Positions 27,634 through 37,808 of a stretch of DNA of 64,000 bases are shown here, one piece after another (position 1 is the stretch's first letter; each line of letters opens with the position of its first letter). Source of the stretch: Microvirga sp. SRT01 (GTDB lineage Bacteria; Pseudomonadota; Alphaproteobacteria; Sphingomonadales; Sphingomonadaceae); the NCBI GenBank assembly GCA_018139225.1, contig JAGSNX010000001.1, positions 744,001 through 808,000 of the forward strand, written 5' to 3'. The notes under the pieces are model-generated. The model was not told where the DNA came from. It saw nothing but the letters and a program-made list of their open reading frames with translations, and searched no databases. A program made the position numbers and the translations under genes.

Positions 27634-27725
27634 CGGTGCCTTCGTAAGGGAAGGCCACGATGACGTGTCAGGGTTGAGCAATCGTTAAGCCGGTACCGTT
27701 CCCGCCCTAGGGCAGCGAGAGGACG

Positions 27726-28754
27726 TCAACCGGCGGCCGGTTCCTGAGGCGTGATCGCCGCAACGAACGGCGCCGGTCCCTCGACCGGTGCGGGCGATTC
27801 GACGCAAAGGTTGCGGATCGGCCGGACACCCGCGGGGCTCGTCGCCGTGTGGACGGCGTTGCGAACCGGGGGCACCGTCATCACCGTCCCTGCGGTCAGC
27901 ACGGCCGGGCAGACGCACAGCATCAGCTTGCCCGCCAGACCGGTGCCAGCCGATTGGGCCGCCGCTTGCGTCGCCAGCGTCGCCGCCATGTCGCCCGCCG
28001 CGATCGGCGTGGCGCCGGCCCACAATGCACCGGCGGCGACGACCTGCGGGGCAAGTCCCCGCGCGGTGATGCGCCCGTTGCGCCGATGCCGCAGCCCGGC
28101 TCCGAGCAGGCCGAAGCCCAGGATCAGCATCAGCCATACCGACGGTTCCGGCACGGTGCCGACCGGGGGCGTCCCCGGCGGACCGACGGTCGGTTCCGGC
28201 GTTGGCGCGACGGTGGGTTCGGGAGTCGGCGCGTCCGTCGGTCCCGGCGTTGGTGCAACGGTCGGCGTCGCGGTCGGGGCCATGGTCGGCTCCGGGGTCG
28301 GCACCGCGGTGGGCTCCGGCGTCGGCGTGGGTGTCGGCGGGACGATCACGCCACCACCGCCCCCGCCGGGAGCACCGATCGGGGTGAAGCCGGCCGGCAC
28401 GATCGGAGTCGCGGTCGCGCCACCCGGCGACCCCAGTCCGACGATCGGCTCATCCGGAATGGGCGACGCGAAGCTCACCAGCGGTACGATCGGCGCGCTG
28501 ATGATGCCGTTGCCGGGCCCGATAATCGGATCGCAAATGAATTCCCGCGGCGGCATCGATGCACGCACCAGACGTGGCTGTTCGACCGCCCGCTTGGCCG
28601 GGCGCGCCACGGCCTTGGGCTTGGGCGCCGTCGCGTGATGGACCGCCCGCTTGGCGGCAGGCACGGTCGCGACCGCCGTCGCCATCAGGGCGGGCGGGCA
28701 TACGCACAAAGCAGCCTTGGACAAAAGCGACAGGGCCAACCCACATCCTCCCAA
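27726..28754 (-). CDS. Secreted protein with internal PEP-CTERM-like signal and duplicated end domains
   Basis: The 342-residue frame starts at TTG; the true start is uncertain, and an internal TTG or ATG in the same frame is possible. Residues about 12-44 ([20 protein letters not shown] and a following AVHHATAP) are echoed at about 276-307 ([28 protein letters not shown]). Between them is a proline/threonine linker of PTPEPT units (about 140-190) and, at 201-226, [20 protein letters not shown] followed by RHRR. That is the full three-part PEP-CTERM pattern of motif, helix and basic cluster. The signal is normally at the C-terminus, but here 116 residues follow it. It may be a fused or non-standard substrate of exosortase V. 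Confidence 0.68.
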   Translation of the reverse strand: MGGCGLALSLLSKAALCVCPPALMATAVATVPAAKRAVHHATAPKPKAVARPAKRAVEQPRLVRASMPPREFICDPIIGPGNGIISAPIVPLVSFASPIPDEPIVGLGSPGGATATPIVPAGFTPIGAPGGGGGGVIVPPTPTPTPEPTAVPTPEPTMAPTATPTVAPTPGPTDAPTPEPTVAPTPEPTVGPPGTPPVGTVPEPSVWLMLILGFGLLGAGLRHRRNGRITARGLAPQVVAAGALWAGATPIAAGDMAATLATQAAAQSAGTGLAGKLMLCVCPAVLTAGTVMTVPPVRNAVHTATSPAGVRPIRNLCVESPAPVEGPAPFVAAITPQEPAAG

Positions 28755-28946
28755 ACTCGACCATGCGCCGAGCCCTAATATATGTCAAAATCATTCGCTT
28801 CACGTTGCAACGCGCCATGGTGCAAAACGACGCAGGAAACTGGTTAGAATCCCGTTCACCAGCCCTGTTCGCAACGTTTTCAACGGTCCGGTTCCATTCG
28901 GGATGCGACGGGAAGCCATTCCGTCGGTCGCAACCACGGAACCGCC
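28755..28946. promoter_or_regulatory. Divergent promoter region of the PEP-motif and CAP genes
   Basis: This 192-base gap between divergent genes is locally AT-richer than its surroundings. On the plus strand a TAGAAT box near 28850 could be a -10 element for the CAP gene. The assignment is weak. Confidence 0.35.
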
Positions 28947-29573
28947 ATGCCGCTGCTGCCGCTCATCGTCGCCCTGCATGCATCCTTCACGTCCGTCCTG
29001 CCGCTGGAGCAGCGGATGGCGATCGACGTGCTCGCCGAGCTCAACCGCGCCCGGACCGATCCGGTCCGCTATGCCGAGTCGCTGCGGGCGTATCGCGGCT
29101 ACTATCGCGACCGGGTGATCGTCAGCCCCGCCACCGCCAACCGCTATCTCACGGTCGAGGGGGTCGCCCCCGTCGATGAGGCTATCGAGTTCGTCGTCCG
29201 CCACAACCGCCGCGCGCCGCTCTCCCCCGCCGTCGCGCTCGCTGCCGCCGCCAACGATCACCAGGTCGAACAGCAACGCGACGGCGCCGTGGGGCATGAC
29301 GGTCCGGACGGCAGCACACCCGGCGACCGCGTCCGGCGGCGCGGCGGCGGCCAGTATGTCGGCGAGGTCATCGCCTACGGCTCCGAAGACGCCGCCGATG
29401 TGGTGCGACAACTGGTCGTCGACGACGGCGTAGCCGATCGCGGGCACCGCACGCTGATCTTCGACGGCAGCATCCGCTACGCCGGCGTCTCGTGCGGCGC
29501 GCACCCCGTGTACCGCTACATGTGCGTCATTACCGTCGCGCGAACGAAAGACGGCCGCCCCCTATCCGGCTGA
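28947..29573 (+). CDS. Secreted CAP (SCP/PR1) domain protein
   Basis: The 208-residue protein begins MPLLPLIVALHASFTSVLPL, a short signal-like segment. The CAP domain follows: AIDVLAELNRARTDPVRYAE, then a GHDGPDG stretch in place of the usual HS motif, YVGEVIAYGSEDAADVVRQL, and DRGHRTLIFDGSIRYAGVSC. Bacterial CAP proteins are extracytoplasmic and of varied or unknown function. It lies 71 bases upstream of rmlC on the same strand and may share its transcript, although a functional link to rhamnose synthesis is not evident. Confidence 0.8.
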   Translation: MPLLPLIVALHASFTSVLPLEQRMAIDVLAELNRARTDPVRYAESLRAYRGYYRDRVIVSPATANRYLTVEGVAPVDEAIEFVVRHNRRAPLSPAVALAAAANDHQVEQQRDGAVGHDGPDGSTPGDRVRRRGGGQYVGEVIAYGSEDAADVVRQLVVDDGVADRGHRTLIFDGSIRYAGVSCGAHPVYRYMCVITVARTKDGRPLSG

Positions 29574-29644
29574 GGACGTTTCCCCGGAGCGCCGGATAGT
29601 CTAAGCGGCGCGCGAACGCAGCCATCCGGGGGTATGCCGCACCG

Positions 29645-30208
29645 ATGACCGATCCCGTCCAGTTGATCCGCCCGCGTCGCCACGGCGATGCGCGGGGTTG
29701 GTTCATGGAAGTGTACAACGAGCGCACCTTCGCGGAAGCCGGCATCGCCTGTCGCTTCGTGCAGGACAACCACTCGCTGTCGGTGCCCGCGTTCACGCTT
29801 CGGGGCCTGCACTTCCAGACCCCGCCGCATGCGCAGGACAAGCTGGTGCGCTGCCTGCGCGGGCGCATCTTCGACGTCGCGGTGGACCTGCGCGCAGGCT
29901 CGCCGACCTATGGCCGGTGGGTGGGGGCCGAGCTGTCGGCGGAGAACGGCCACCAGCTGTTCGTGCCCGTCGGCTTCGCGCACGGCTTCGTGACGCTGGA
30001 GCCCGATACCGAGGTCGCGTATAAATGCTCCGACCTGTACGCGCCCGAGTGCGACGGCGGCATTGCGTGGGACAGCTGCGGCATCGACTGGCCGCTGCCC
30101 GCCGGCACGACGCCGGAGCTGTCGGCCAAGGACGCGGCCCAGCCCGCGCTCGCCGCCTTCGACAGCCCCTTTTTCTATGACGGCCGCCCGCTGGCGCCGC
30201 TTTCCTGA
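29645..30208 (+). CDS. rmlC: dTDP-4-dehydrorhamnose 3,5-epimerase
   Basis: The 187-residue cupin-fold enzyme has the RmlC landmarks: [18 protein letters not shown] near the start, [19 protein letters not shown] with the catalytic histidine, [14 protein letters not shown], and [19 protein letters not shown]. It is the third step of dTDP-L-rhamnose synthesis. In sphingan clusters the gene is called rhsC. It is first in the order rmlC-rmlB-rmlD-rmlA, which differs from the A-C-B-D order I recall for gellan clusters. The next gene starts 10 bases after its stop. Confidence 0.95.
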   Translation: MTDPVQLIRPRRHGDARGWFMEVYNERTFAEAGIACRFVQDNHSLSVPAFTLRGLHFQTPPHAQDKLVRCLRGRIFDVAVDLRAGSPTYGRWVGAELSAENGHQLFVPVGFAHGFVTLEPDTEVAYKCSDLYAPECDGGIAWDSCGIDWPLPAGTTPELSAKDAAQPALAAFDSPFFYDGRPLAPLS

Positions 30209-30218
30209 GGTCACTTCC

Positions 30219-31274
30219 ATGCGCGTACTCGTCACCGGCGGGGCCGGCTTCATCGGCTCGGCGCTCGTCCGGCACCTCATCGCGGACAGCGAGCACGAGG
30301 TGCTGAACTTCGACAAGCTCACCTATGCCGGCACGCTGACGACCGTCGAGGCGGTGTCCGACAGCCCGCGCTACCGCTTCGTGCAGGGCGATATCGGCGA
30401 TGCCGAACTGGTCGCGAAGACACTCGCCGGGTTCCGCCCCGACGTCATCACGCATCTGGCCGCCGAGAGCCATGTCGACCGCTCGATCGACGGGCCGGGC
30501 GCGTTCATCCAGACCAACATCGTCGGCACCTTCACGCTGCTCGACGCCGCGCGCACCTACTGGTCGGGCCTGGACGAGGACGCGCGCGCACGTTTCCGCT
30601 TCCACCACATCTCCACCGACGAGGTCTACGGATCGCTAGGTGACGAGGGGCTGTTCACCGAGGACACGCCCTACGACCCGCGCTCGCCCTATTCGGCGTC
30701 GAAGGCAGGCTCCGACCATCTCGTCAGCGCCTGGGGCCACACCTACGGCCTGCCGGTGGTGGTGACCAACTGCTCGAACAATTACGGGCCGTATCACTTC
30801 CCCGAGAAGCTCATCCCGCTGATGATCGTCAAGGCGCTCGCGGGCGAGACGCTGCCCGTCTACGGCCGCGGCGCGAACGTGCGCGACTGGCTCTACGTCG
30901 AGGATCACGTCCGCGCGCTGCGCGCCGTGTTCGAGCGCGGCGCACCGGGGCGCAGCTACAATGTCGGCGGCAACAACGAGAAGACGAACCTGTCGGTGGT
31001 CGAGACGATCTGCACCATCCTCGACGATCTTCGCCCGCGCGCCGACGGCGAGAGCTACACCAAGCAGATCGGCTTCGTCGCCGACCGTCCCGGCCACGAC
31101 GCGCGCTATGCGATCGACGCATCCCGCATCCGCCACGAACTCGGCTGGGAGCCTGCCGAGACGTTCGAGACCGGCATCGCCAAGACGGTGCGCTGGTACC
31201 TCGACAACGAGGCGTGGTGGCGCGCCATCGTCGACGAGCGGCAGGCCGACCAGCGTCGCGGCCTCGCCGCCTGA
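30219..31274 (+). CDS. rmlB: dTDP-glucose 4,6-dehydratase
   Basis: The 351-residue short-chain dehydrogenase family enzyme has nucleotide motif GGAGFIGS (about 7-14), [15 protein letters not shown], the catalytic STDEVYGS, and YSASKAGSD with the Tyr-Lys pair. The start is the ATG after GAGG; a longer frame extends far upstream into rmlC and is not needed. It is the second step of dTDP-rhamnose synthesis. Its stop overlaps the start of rmlD (TGATG). Confidence 0.95.
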   Translation: MRVLVTGGAGFIGSALVRHLIADSEHEVLNFDKLTYAGTLTTVEAVSDSPRYRFVQGDIGDAELVAKTLAGFRPDVITHLAAESHVDRSIDGPGAFIQTNIVGTFTLLDAARTYWSGLDEDARARFRFHHISTDEVYGSLGDEGLFTEDTPYDPRSPYSASKAGSDHLVSAWGHTYGLPVVVTNCSNNYGPYHFPEKLIPLMIVKALAGETLPVYGRGANVRDWLYVEDHVRALRAVFERGAPGRSYNVGGNNEKTNLSVVETICTILDDLRPRADGESYTKQIGFVADRPGHDARYAIDASRIRHELGWEPAETFETGIAKTVRWYLDNEAWWRAIVDERQADQRRGLAA

Positions 31275-32173
31275 TGCGCTATATCCTCGTCACCGGGGGC
31301 GGCGGCCAGCTCGGCACCGCGCTCGCCAAACATGTCTGGCCCGACGGCTACCATGTCGTCACCAGCGATGCGGCCGATCTCGACCTGACCGACACCGCCG
31401 CCATCGTCGCAAGGGTCGCGGCCGGCCATGATGGCCAGCCCTTCGCCGCGGTGATCAACGGCGCCGCCTACACCGCGGTCGACAAGGCGGAGGACGACCT
31501 CGTCACCGCCTGGGCGGTCAACGCGCTGGCGCCCGCCGCTTTCGCTGCGGCGTGCAGGGCGGCGGATATCCCGCTGGTGCAGGTGTCGACCGACTATGTC
31601 TTTCCCGGCGACAAGGACGGCGCTTGGGAGGTCAACGATGCGGTCGCACCCCTCAACGTCTACGGGGCCTCCAAGCTGGGCGGCGAGCTGGCGGTCCGCA
31701 CCGGCACCCCGCGCCACGTCATCGTCCGCACCGCGTGGGTCGTCAGCGCGACCGGGCATAACTTCATCAAGACGATGCTGCGCGTCGGGGCGGACCGCCC
31801 CACCCTGTCGGTCGTCGCCGACCAGCATGGCAGCCCGACCTCGGCGACCGATCTCGCCGCGGCACTCGCGACGATCGCGGTGCGGTTGGTCGAGCGCACG
31901 GACGCGCCCGTCGGCACCTTCCACTTCTCCAACGCCGGCGCGACCAGCTGGGCGGGCTTCGCCGAGGAGATCTTCCGGCAGGCGGCCCTGCGCGGTGGCC
32001 CCGCCCCCGCCGTCCAGCCGATCGCGACCGCGGACTATCCGACGCCTGCGCGCCGGCCGATGAATTCGCTGCTCGGCCACAGCGCCATCGAGCGCGCCTA
32101 CGGCATCCGCCCGCGCGACTGGCAGGCGGCGCTCTCCGACATCCTCGACGAACTCCTGGGAGTACCCGCATGA
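31274..32173 (+). CDS. rmlD: dTDP-4-dehydrorhamnose reductase
   Basis: The 299-residue protein begins [20 protein letters not shown]. It shows [29 protein letters not shown] and YGASKLGGE (Tyr-Lys pair), as expected of RmlD. It is the final step, giving dTDP-L-rhamnose. It is translationally coupled to both neighbours: TGATG with rmlB and ATGA with rmlA. Confidence 0.95.
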   Translation: MRYILVTGGGGQLGTALAKHVWPDGYHVVTSDAADLDLTDTAAIVARVAAGHDGQPFAAVINGAAYTAVDKAEDDLVTAWAVNALAPAAFAAACRAADIPLVQVSTDYVFPGDKDGAWEVNDAVAPLNVYGASKLGGELAVRTGTPRHVIVRTAWVVSATGHNFIKTMLRVGADRPTLSVVADQHGSPTSATDLAAALATIAVRLVERTDAPVGTFHFSNAGATSWAGFAEEIFRQAALRGGPAPAVQPIATADYPTPARRPMNSLLGHSAIERAYGIRPRDWQAALSDILDELLGVPA

Positions 32174-33039
32174 AGGGCATCATCCTCGCCGGCGGCTCCG
32201 GCACCCGGCTCCACCCGGCGACGCTGGCGATCAACAAGCAGCTGCTGCCGGTCTACGACAAGCCGATGATCTACTATCCGCTGTCGGTGCTGATGCTCGC
32301 CGGCATCCGCGACGTGCTGATCATCTCCAGCCCCGAATTCCTGCCCAACTACCGCCAGCTGTTCGGCGACGGCTCGCTACTCGGCCTGACCATCCAGTAT
32401 GCCGAGCAACCCCGGCCCGAGGGGCTCGCGCAGGCCTTCACGATCGGTGCGGACTTCATCGGCGACGACAACGTCGCGCTGGTGCTGGGCGACAACATCT
32501 TCTTCGGCGCGCACCTCACCGACCTGCTCGCCAGCGCCGTCGCACGCAAGGACGGCGCGACCGTCTTCGCCTACCGCGTCGACGATCCGGAGCGCTACGG
32601 CGTCGTCGAACTCGAAGGTGGCCGCGCGATCAGCCTCGAGGAGAAGCCCGCCGCGCCCAAGTCGAACTACGCGGTCACCGGCCTGTATTTCTACGACAAC
32701 CGCGTCGTACAGTTCGCCCGCGACCTCAAGCCCTCAGCCCGCGGCGAGCTCGAGATCACCGACCTCAACCGCCTGTACATGCAGGCCGGCGACCTGTTCG
32801 TCGAACAGATGGGCCGCGGCTATGCCTGGCTCGACACCGGCACCCACGACTCGCTCCTCGAAGCCTCCGAATTCGTCCGCACCATCCAGCACCGCCAGGG
32901 CATCCAGGTCGCCTGCCTCGAGGAAATCGCCTTCCAGCAAGGCTTCATCTCCGCCGATCAGGCACGGGCCAGAGGCGAAGTGTTCAAAAAGACCGCATAC
33001 GGCAAAGCCATCATCAACGCCGTGAACGAGGGCCGCTGA
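32170..33039 (+). CDS. rmlA: Glucose-1-phosphate thymidylyltransferase
   Basis: The 289-residue protein has the nucleotidyltransferase signature [13 protein letters not shown] and the [20 protein letters not shown] block of RmlA. It also has [20 protein letters not shown] and [14 protein letters not shown]. It catalyses the first step, making dTDP-glucose. It is last in the rml operon, and its length matches the family. An intergenic repeat remnant with GTCATCCCAGCGGAAGCTGGG-like symmetry follows. Confidence 0.96.
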   Translation: MKGIILAGGSGTRLHPATLAINKQLLPVYDKPMIYYPLSVLMLAGIRDVLIISSPEFLPNYRQLFGDGSLLGLTIQYAEQPRPEGLAQAFTIGADFIGDDNVALVLGDNIFFGAHLTDLLASAVARKDGATVFAYRVDDPERYGVVELEGGRAISLEEKPAAPKSNYAVTGLYFYDNRVVQFARDLKPSARGELEITDLNRLYMQAGDLFVEQMGRGYAWLDTGTHDSLLEASEFVRTIQHRQGIQVACLEEIAFQQGFISADQARARGEVFKKTAYGKAIINAVNEGR

Positions 33040-33144
33040 CCCCTCACCGGCTCATCGCCCGAATTAATCATCACGTCCGTCATCCCAGCGGAAGCTGGGA
33101 GGACGGGTTGAGGTGGTCGCCAGCCATCGCGAAAGCGCGCCCAC

Positions 33145-33618
33145 CTACTCTCCCAAGCCCATTGGCAACCCCGCCCCCATCCCCGCCACCACCGCGTCGA
33201 TCCGCCGCAACGTCGCCCGAAACGCCTCCAGTTCCCCTGCCCCGAACGCCGCGAAGATCGATCGCTCCACCTCCAGCGCCTTGGGCGCGACATCGGCATA
33301 GAGCGCGCGTCCCGCCGCCGACAGCACCAGCAGATGCGACCGTTTGTCGTCCGGATTCGCCGCCCGCTCCAGCAGACCCCGCCCGGTCAGCGCGATCGCC
33401 GCGCGGCTGACGGTGACTTTGTCCATACGCGTCCGCGCACCGATCGCCTGCTGGCTGATCCCGTCATGCTCGGCGACCACCGCGATGATCCGCCACTCCG
33501 GAATGCGCAGGTCGAACAGCGCGATATAGATCTGCGCCACCGTCTCGCTGACGAGGTTCGACGTATAGGACAGCCGGAACGGCAGGAATTCGTCGAGGCG
33601 CAGCGTCGGTTGGTCCAT
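33145..33618 (-). CDS. MarR-family transcriptional regulator
   Basis: The 157-residue protein starts MDQPTLRLDEFLPFRLSYTS. It has the winged helix of the MarR family: ISQQAIGARTRMDKVTVSRA as the recognition region and GLLERAANPDDKRSHLL as the wing. It is divergent from hppD with only 78 bases between the start codons. A perfect palindrome GGTATCAATTGATACC lies in that gap. It probably represses the homogentisate genes and itself, with an aromatic intermediate as a likely effector. Confidence 0.88.
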   Translation of the reverse strand: MDQPTLRLDEFLPFRLSYTSNLVSETVAQIYIALFDLRIPEWRIIAVVAEHDGISQQAIGARTRMDKVTVSRAAIALTGRGLLERAANPDDKRSHLLVLSAAGRALYADVAPKALEVERSIFAAFGAGELEAFRATLRRIDAVVAGMGAGLPMGLGE

Positions 33619-33664
33619 TGCCGAGATCGTAGCATTTGACACCGGTTCCGCAATCCGGCAGCTT

Positions 33665-33680
33665 GGTATCAATTGATACC
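33665..33680. promoter_or_regulatory. Perfect 16-bp palindrome, probable MarR operator
   Basis: GGTATCAATTGATACC is an exact inverted repeat in the 78-base gap between the divergent marR-like gene and hppD. It starts 17 bases upstream of the hppD start codon. ATC-centred AT-rich palindromes are typical MarR sites. Binding here would block both transcripts. Confidence 0.75.
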
Positions 33681-33696
33681 GGATTTGGAGCGGACG

Positions 33697-34791
33697 ATGG
33701 CGACCTTGGCACCCGAGAACACTTCCCACGAGACCACCGCGACGGATAACCCGCTGGGTCTCGACGGTTTCGAGTTCTGCGAATTCACTTCGCCTGACCC
33801 CGACGCACTCGCCGCTCAGTTCGAGGCGATGGGCTTCGTCGCCGCGCACCGGCATCCGTCCAAGGACGTGGTCCGCTACAAGCAGGGCCGGATCAACTTG
33901 CTGCTCAACCGCGAATCGGCCGGCCAGTCCGCCGACTTCCGCGCCGCGCACGGCCCGTCCGCCAGCGGCATGGCGTTCCGCGTCGCGGACCCTCAATCGG
34001 CCTATGCCCACGCGATCGAGGAAGGCGCGCAGGCCGTCGACGCCGCGCGCGGTACGCTGGGCGACGAGGCCTGCGTGATCGAGGGCATCGGCGGATCGTA
34101 TCTGTACCTCGTCAAGGCCGGCGCGGACCTCTACGCGAACTGGACGCCGGTCGAGGGTGCCGCCGAAGCGGAGGCCGCGAACAACGTCGGTCTCGACATG
34201 CTCGACCACCTGACCCACAATGTCCGTCGCGGCGAAATGCGGACATGGTCCAGCTTCTACGGCCGCCTCTTCGGCTTTCAGGAGCAGAAGTATTTCGACA
34301 TCAAGGGCAAGGCGACCGGCCTGTTCTCTCAGGCGATGATCGCCCCGGACGGAGCGATCCGCATCCCGCTCAACGAGTCGCAGGACGACAATAGCCAGAT
34401 CGAGGAGTTCCTCCGCGAATATCAGGGTGAGGGCATCCAGCACCTCGCGCTGACGACCGAGAACATCTTCGACACCGTCGAAAAGCTCCGCGCCCGCGGC
34501 GTGCGGTTGCAGGATACGATCGAGACCTATTACGAACTGGTCGACAAGCGCGTCCCCGGCCACGGCGAGGACCTCGACCGCCTGAAGCGCAACCGCATCC
34601 TGATCGACGGCAATGTCGGCGACGAGGGCATCCTGCTCCAGATCTTCACCGAGAACATGGTCGGCCCGATTTTCTTCGAGATCATCCAGCGCAAGGGCAA
34701 TCAGGGTTTCGGCAACGGCAATTTTCAGGCGCTGTTCGAAAGCATCGAACTGGATCAGATCAGGCGCGGCGTCATCACGGTGGATGCATAG
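33697..34791 (+). CDS. hppD: 4-hydroxyphenylpyruvate dioxygenase
   Basis: The 364-residue enzyme converts 4-hydroxyphenylpyruvate to homogentisate in tyrosine breakdown. The iron ligands are in place: His171 in LDHLTHNV, His249 in GIQHLALTT and Glu328 in FFEIIQRKG. The start ATG follows GGAG by six bases. It is separated from hmgA by a 270-base gap with inverted repeats but is in the same direction. Confidence 0.96.
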   Translation: MATLAPENTSHETTATDNPLGLDGFEFCEFTSPDPDALAAQFEAMGFVAAHRHPSKDVVRYKQGRINLLLNRESAGQSADFRAAHGPSASGMAFRVADPQSAYAHAIEEGAQAVDAARGTLGDEACVIEGIGGSYLYLVKAGADLYANWTPVEGAAEAEAANNVGLDMLDHLTHNVRRGEMRTWSSFYGRLFGFQEQKYFDIKGKATGLFSQAMIAPDGAIRIPLNESQDDNSQIEEFLREYQGEGIQHLALTTENIFDTVEKLRARGVRLQDTIETYYELVDKRVPGHGEDLDRLKRNRILIDGNVGDEGILLQIFTENMVGPIFFEIIQRKGNQGFGNGNFQALFESIELDQIRRGVITVDA

Positions 34792-34914
34792 CATCCACCG
34801 ATGCGCGCACGCAGGTGCGCGAGCGCGCCCGGCCAGCGCAGCGGAGCCGGCGCACAAGGCGCGGCTTCGCCGCGACTGACGCGCCGGCGGGTAGTGGGGA
34901 GTGCGCCGCCCAGA

Positions 34915-35035
34915 CCCTCACCCCGCGCTCGCTCACGCGAGCTAACCCCTCTCCCAAGGGGAGAGGGGAAGAAAGTCTTTCCCTCTCCCCTTGGGAGAGG
35001 GAGGGAGGAGCGAAGCGACGGAAGGGTGAGGACGA
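34915..35035. repeat. Intergenic inverted-repeat element between hppD and hmgA
   Basis: The element begins CCCTCACCC and ends GGGTGAGG, with two nested hairpins: CCCCTCTCCC paired with GGGAGAGGGG, twice. Its right part (34993-35027) is identical over 35 bases to a stretch after maiA (36986-37020). This CCTCTCCC-type element is frequent between genes of alphaproteobacteria. Confidence 0.75.
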
Positions 35036-35061
35036 CACTCCCCCATCGGAGGAACCAAAAG

Positions 35062-36339
35062 ATGCCAGACTACATCCCCGGCTTCGCCAACCACATCTCC
35101 ACCGAGGCCATCCCCGGCGCGCTCCCGATCGGCCGCAACTCGCCCCAGCGCCCGGCCTTCGGCCTCTACGCCGAACAGCTCAGCGGCACGGCCTTCACCG
35201 CACCCCGCCACGAAAACCGGCGGAGTTGGCTGTACCGCCTCCGCCCCACCGCCGAGCATCCGGCCTACACCCCCTACCGGGGCGCACCGCGCCTCGCCCC
35301 CGGCACGACCGCAGCACCGCTCGCGCCGAACCGCCTGCGCTGGGACCCGATCGTCGATGCGGCCCCCGGCACCGACCTGATCGACGGCATGACCACGATG
35401 CTCGCCAACCGCGATCCCGCCGATCTGGAGGGGGTCGCGCTCCACCTCTATGCCGCAGACCGCGACATGACCGACCGCGTGTTCATGAACGCAGACGGGG
35501 AGATGCTGTTCGTGCCGCAGCAGGGCCGCCTCGACCTCCTCACCGAATTGGGCCGGATCGAGATCGCGCCAGGCCAGATCGCGCTGATCCCGCGCGGCGT
35601 CCGGTTCCGCGCGCTGCTGCCGGACGGGGCAGCCCGCGGTTATGTTTGCGAGAACCACGGCGCGCTGTTCCGCCTCCCCGACCTCGGCCCGATCGGCGCC
35701 AACGGCCTCGCCAACCCGCGTGATTTCGAGACGCCGGTCGCGTGGTTCGAGGATCGCGGCGAACCCGTCGAGGTGATCCAGAAGTTCATGGGCTCGCTGT
35801 GGACGACGACGCTCGACCACAGCCCGCTCGATGTCGTCGCTTGGCACGGCAACCTCGCACCGTGGCGCTACGACCTGTCGCGCTTCAACACGATCAACAC
35901 CGTGTCGTTCGACCACCCGGATCCGTCGATCTTCACCGTCCTGACCAGCCCCAGCGACGTACCCGGCCGCGCGAACGCCGACTTCGTCGTCTTCCCGCCG
36001 CGCTGGATGGTCGCGGAGGACACGTTCCGCCCGCCCTGGTTCCACCGCAACGTCATGTCGGAGGCGATGGGCCTCATCACCGGCGCGTACGATGCCAAGG
36101 CGGAAGGGTTCCAGCCCGGCGGCCTGTCGCTTCACAACCTGATGGCCGGCCACGGTCCCGATCTCGCCAGTTGGCAGGGCGCATCCGCCGCCGACCTCAA
36201 GCCGCACAAGATCGACGGCACGATGGCGTTCATGCTGGAGAGTTGCTGGCCCTACAAACCCACGACCTTCGCGCTGGAGCATTCGCAGCTCGACTATGAC
36301 GCGGTCTGGTCCGACTTCCCAAAGGCGAAGCTGCCGTGA
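35062..36339 (+). CDS. hmgA: Homogentisate 1,2-dioxygenase
   Basis: The 425-residue protein starts [24 protein letters not shown] lies eight to ten bases upstream, and a longer frame into the repeat is unlikely. It matches HmgA throughout, including [46 protein letters not shown] with an iron-ligand histidine, and [12 protein letters not shown]. It opens the ring of homogentisate to maleylacetoacetate. Its stop overlaps the next gene by GTGA. Confidence 0.96.
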   Translation: MPDYIPGFANHISTEAIPGALPIGRNSPQRPAFGLYAEQLSGTAFTAPRHENRRSWLYRLRPTAEHPAYTPYRGAPRLAPGTTAAPLAPNRLRWDPIVDAAPGTDLIDGMTTMLANRDPADLEGVALHLYAADRDMTDRVFMNADGEMLFVPQQGRLDLLTELGRIEIAPGQIALIPRGVRFRALLPDGAARGYVCENHGALFRLPDLGPIGANGLANPRDFETPVAWFEDRGEPVEVIQKFMGSLWTTTLDHSPLDVVAWHGNLAPWRYDLSRFNTINTVSFDHPDPSIFTVLTSPSDVPGRANADFVVFPPRWMVAEDTFRPPWFHRNVMSEAMGLITGAYDAKAEGFQPGGLSLHNLMAGHGPDLASWQGASAADLKPHKIDGTMAFMLESCWPYKPTTFALEHSQLDYDAVWSDFPKAKLP

Positions 36340-36968
36340 TCTTGCACGGCTACTGGCGATCCAGCGCCGCCTACCGCGTGCGAATCGCGCTCGCCCTGAA
36401 GGGGCTCGCCTACGAACAGGTTAACCACGACCTGCGCACCGGCGCCCAAAGCGCGCCGGACTACGCCGCGCTCAACCCGCAGCATCTGGTGCCCGCACTG
36501 GACGTCGACGGCCTGATCCTGACGCAGAGCCTCGCGATCATCGAGTGGCTGGACGAACGTCACCCAACGCCCGCGCTGCTGCCCCCCGATCCGGACGGCC
36601 GCGCGATTGTGCGGGCGATGGCGACGACGATCGGCGCGGACATCCACCCCCTCCACAACCTCCGCGTCCTCAAGCGCCTGCGGTCCGACTTCGCGGCGGA
36701 CGAAGCCGCCGTGAGTGCGTGGATCGCCGAGTGGATGACCGCCGGTTTCGCCGCGCTGGAACCGAAGATCACGCGTCACAGCCGCGGCTACGCCTATGGC
36801 GACACGCCGACGATCGCGGACTGCTTCCTCGTCCCCCAACTCTACGCCGCTGCCCGGTTCGGCGTGGACACGACGCGCTACCCCGCATTGTCCGCCGCCG
36901 GAGCCAAAGCTGCCGCTCTCCCGCCGTTCGCAGAAGCACATCCCTACGCCCAGCCCGACGCCGACTGA
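36336..36968 (+). CDS. maiA: Maleylacetoacetate isomerase
   Basis: The 210-residue zeta-class glutathione transferase starts at GTG ([20 protein letters not shown]). The SSAAYRVR active-site motif, [14 protein letters not shown] and [12 protein letters not shown] are all present. It isomerises maleylacetoacetate to fumarylacetoacetate and is coupled to hmgA by a four-base overlap. The fumarylacetoacetase gene is not in the window. Confidence 0.94.
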   Translation: MILHGYWRSSAAYRVRIALALKGLAYEQVNHDLRTGAQSAPDYAALNPQHLVPALDVDGLILTQSLAIIEWLDERHPTPALLPPDPDGRAIVRAMATTIGADIHPLHNLRVLKRLRSDFAADEAAVSAWIAEWMTAGFAALEPKITRHSRGYAYGDTPTIADCFLVPQLYAAARFGVDTTRYPALSAAGAKAAALPPFAEAHPYAQPDAD

Positions 36969-36973
36969 CCAAT

Positions 36974-37025
36974 CCCTCTCCCAGCGGGAGAGGGAGGGAG
37001 GAGCGAAGCGACGGAAGGGTAAGGA
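36974..37025. repeat. Intergenic repeat after maiA, partly identical to the one before hmgA
   Basis: The CCCTCTCCC/GGGAGAGGG hairpin is followed by a 35-base stretch (36986-37020) identical to 34993-35027. The two copies are in the same orientation and bracket hmgA-maiA. Confidence 0.75.
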
Positions 37026-37082
37026 CGATCCCGCCATCGGCATCCCGCACCGACGCTCGCCTCTATCCCGAGCGCAGAAGCA

Positions 37083-37808
37083 TCACTCCCGCGCCCGAAA
37101 CAGCATCGGCCGCAGCACCAGCGCGTTCAGGTCGATGACGACATGCACCAGCATCGCCAACCATAAATGCCCGATCGCCAGATACAGCATCGTCAGGAAC
37201 GCCCCGACCAACCCGGTCGCGAGCATGCCGGCCCAACCCTGATGGCGATGCGACGCGCCGAACGCGACCAGCCCGACCGCGAATCCCGCCAGCCCCGATC
37301 CCGTCACGATCGCCACTAGCAGCGGCAGCGTCAGCCGAAAGAACAGCTCCTCGCCGATACCCGCCGCCAGAGACAGTGCCACCGCCCCCGGCCATTCGCT
37401 TGGCCCGCGCATCGCCGCCGGCGAGCGATAGCGAATACCCGCCGGCGTGCGTCCTATCCTCCGCAGGACCAGCAGCGCGACAAGCCCCAGCAGCAACCCG
37501 CCGCACAGGCACGACAACAGCCATTCCACATCGCCCGGAGCAGCCTCCCCCGGCAGGCCCAACCGCCACGCCGCCACCTGCAACTCGAACGGCATCGTCA
37601 CGATCGCATCGCCGTGCCCCATCAGCAGCAACGCCATGACGCTGGTCCAGCCGAAATAGATCGCCGTCCCCGCCGCCCAACCGAACACCGCCCGCTTCCG
37701 CGACGTACGCCCGATCAGGTCCGCCAGTTTCGCCGAGAAACCGCGTCCATTCCAGATATTCCAGACGACAAGCCCCAGTATCGCCGCCAGCAGGACCGCC
37801 GCCGGCAT
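37083..37808 (-). CDS. CPBP-family intramembrane metalloprotease
   Basis: The 241-residue polytopic protein has the CPBP (CAAX protease and bacteriocin-processing) motifs: GIGEELFFRL with the paired glutamates and arginine, FGASHRHQG, and HVVIDLNALV. About seven hydrophobic helices are present. Its ATG follows the glpX stop directly (TAAATG), so the two genes are coupled. Prokaryotic members have varied, often unknown substrates. Confidence 0.86.
   Translation of the reverse strand: MPAAVLLAAILGLVVWNIWNGRGFSAKLADLIGRTSRKRAVFGWAAGTAIYFGWTSVMALLLMGHGDAIVTMPFELQVAAWRLGLPGEAAPGDVEWLLSCLCGGLLLGLVALLVLRRIGRTPAGIRYRSPAAMRGPSEWPGAVALSLAAGIGEELFFRLTLPLLVAIVTGSGLAGFAVGLVAFGASHRHQGWAGMLATGLVGAFLTMLYLAIGHLWLAMLVHVVIDLNALVLRPMLFRARE

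Noticed and set aside
33145..34857. 570-residue version of the MarR gene extending over hppD
   Set aside because: The extra N-terminal part is antisense to hppD; the MarR domain needs only the last 157 residues.
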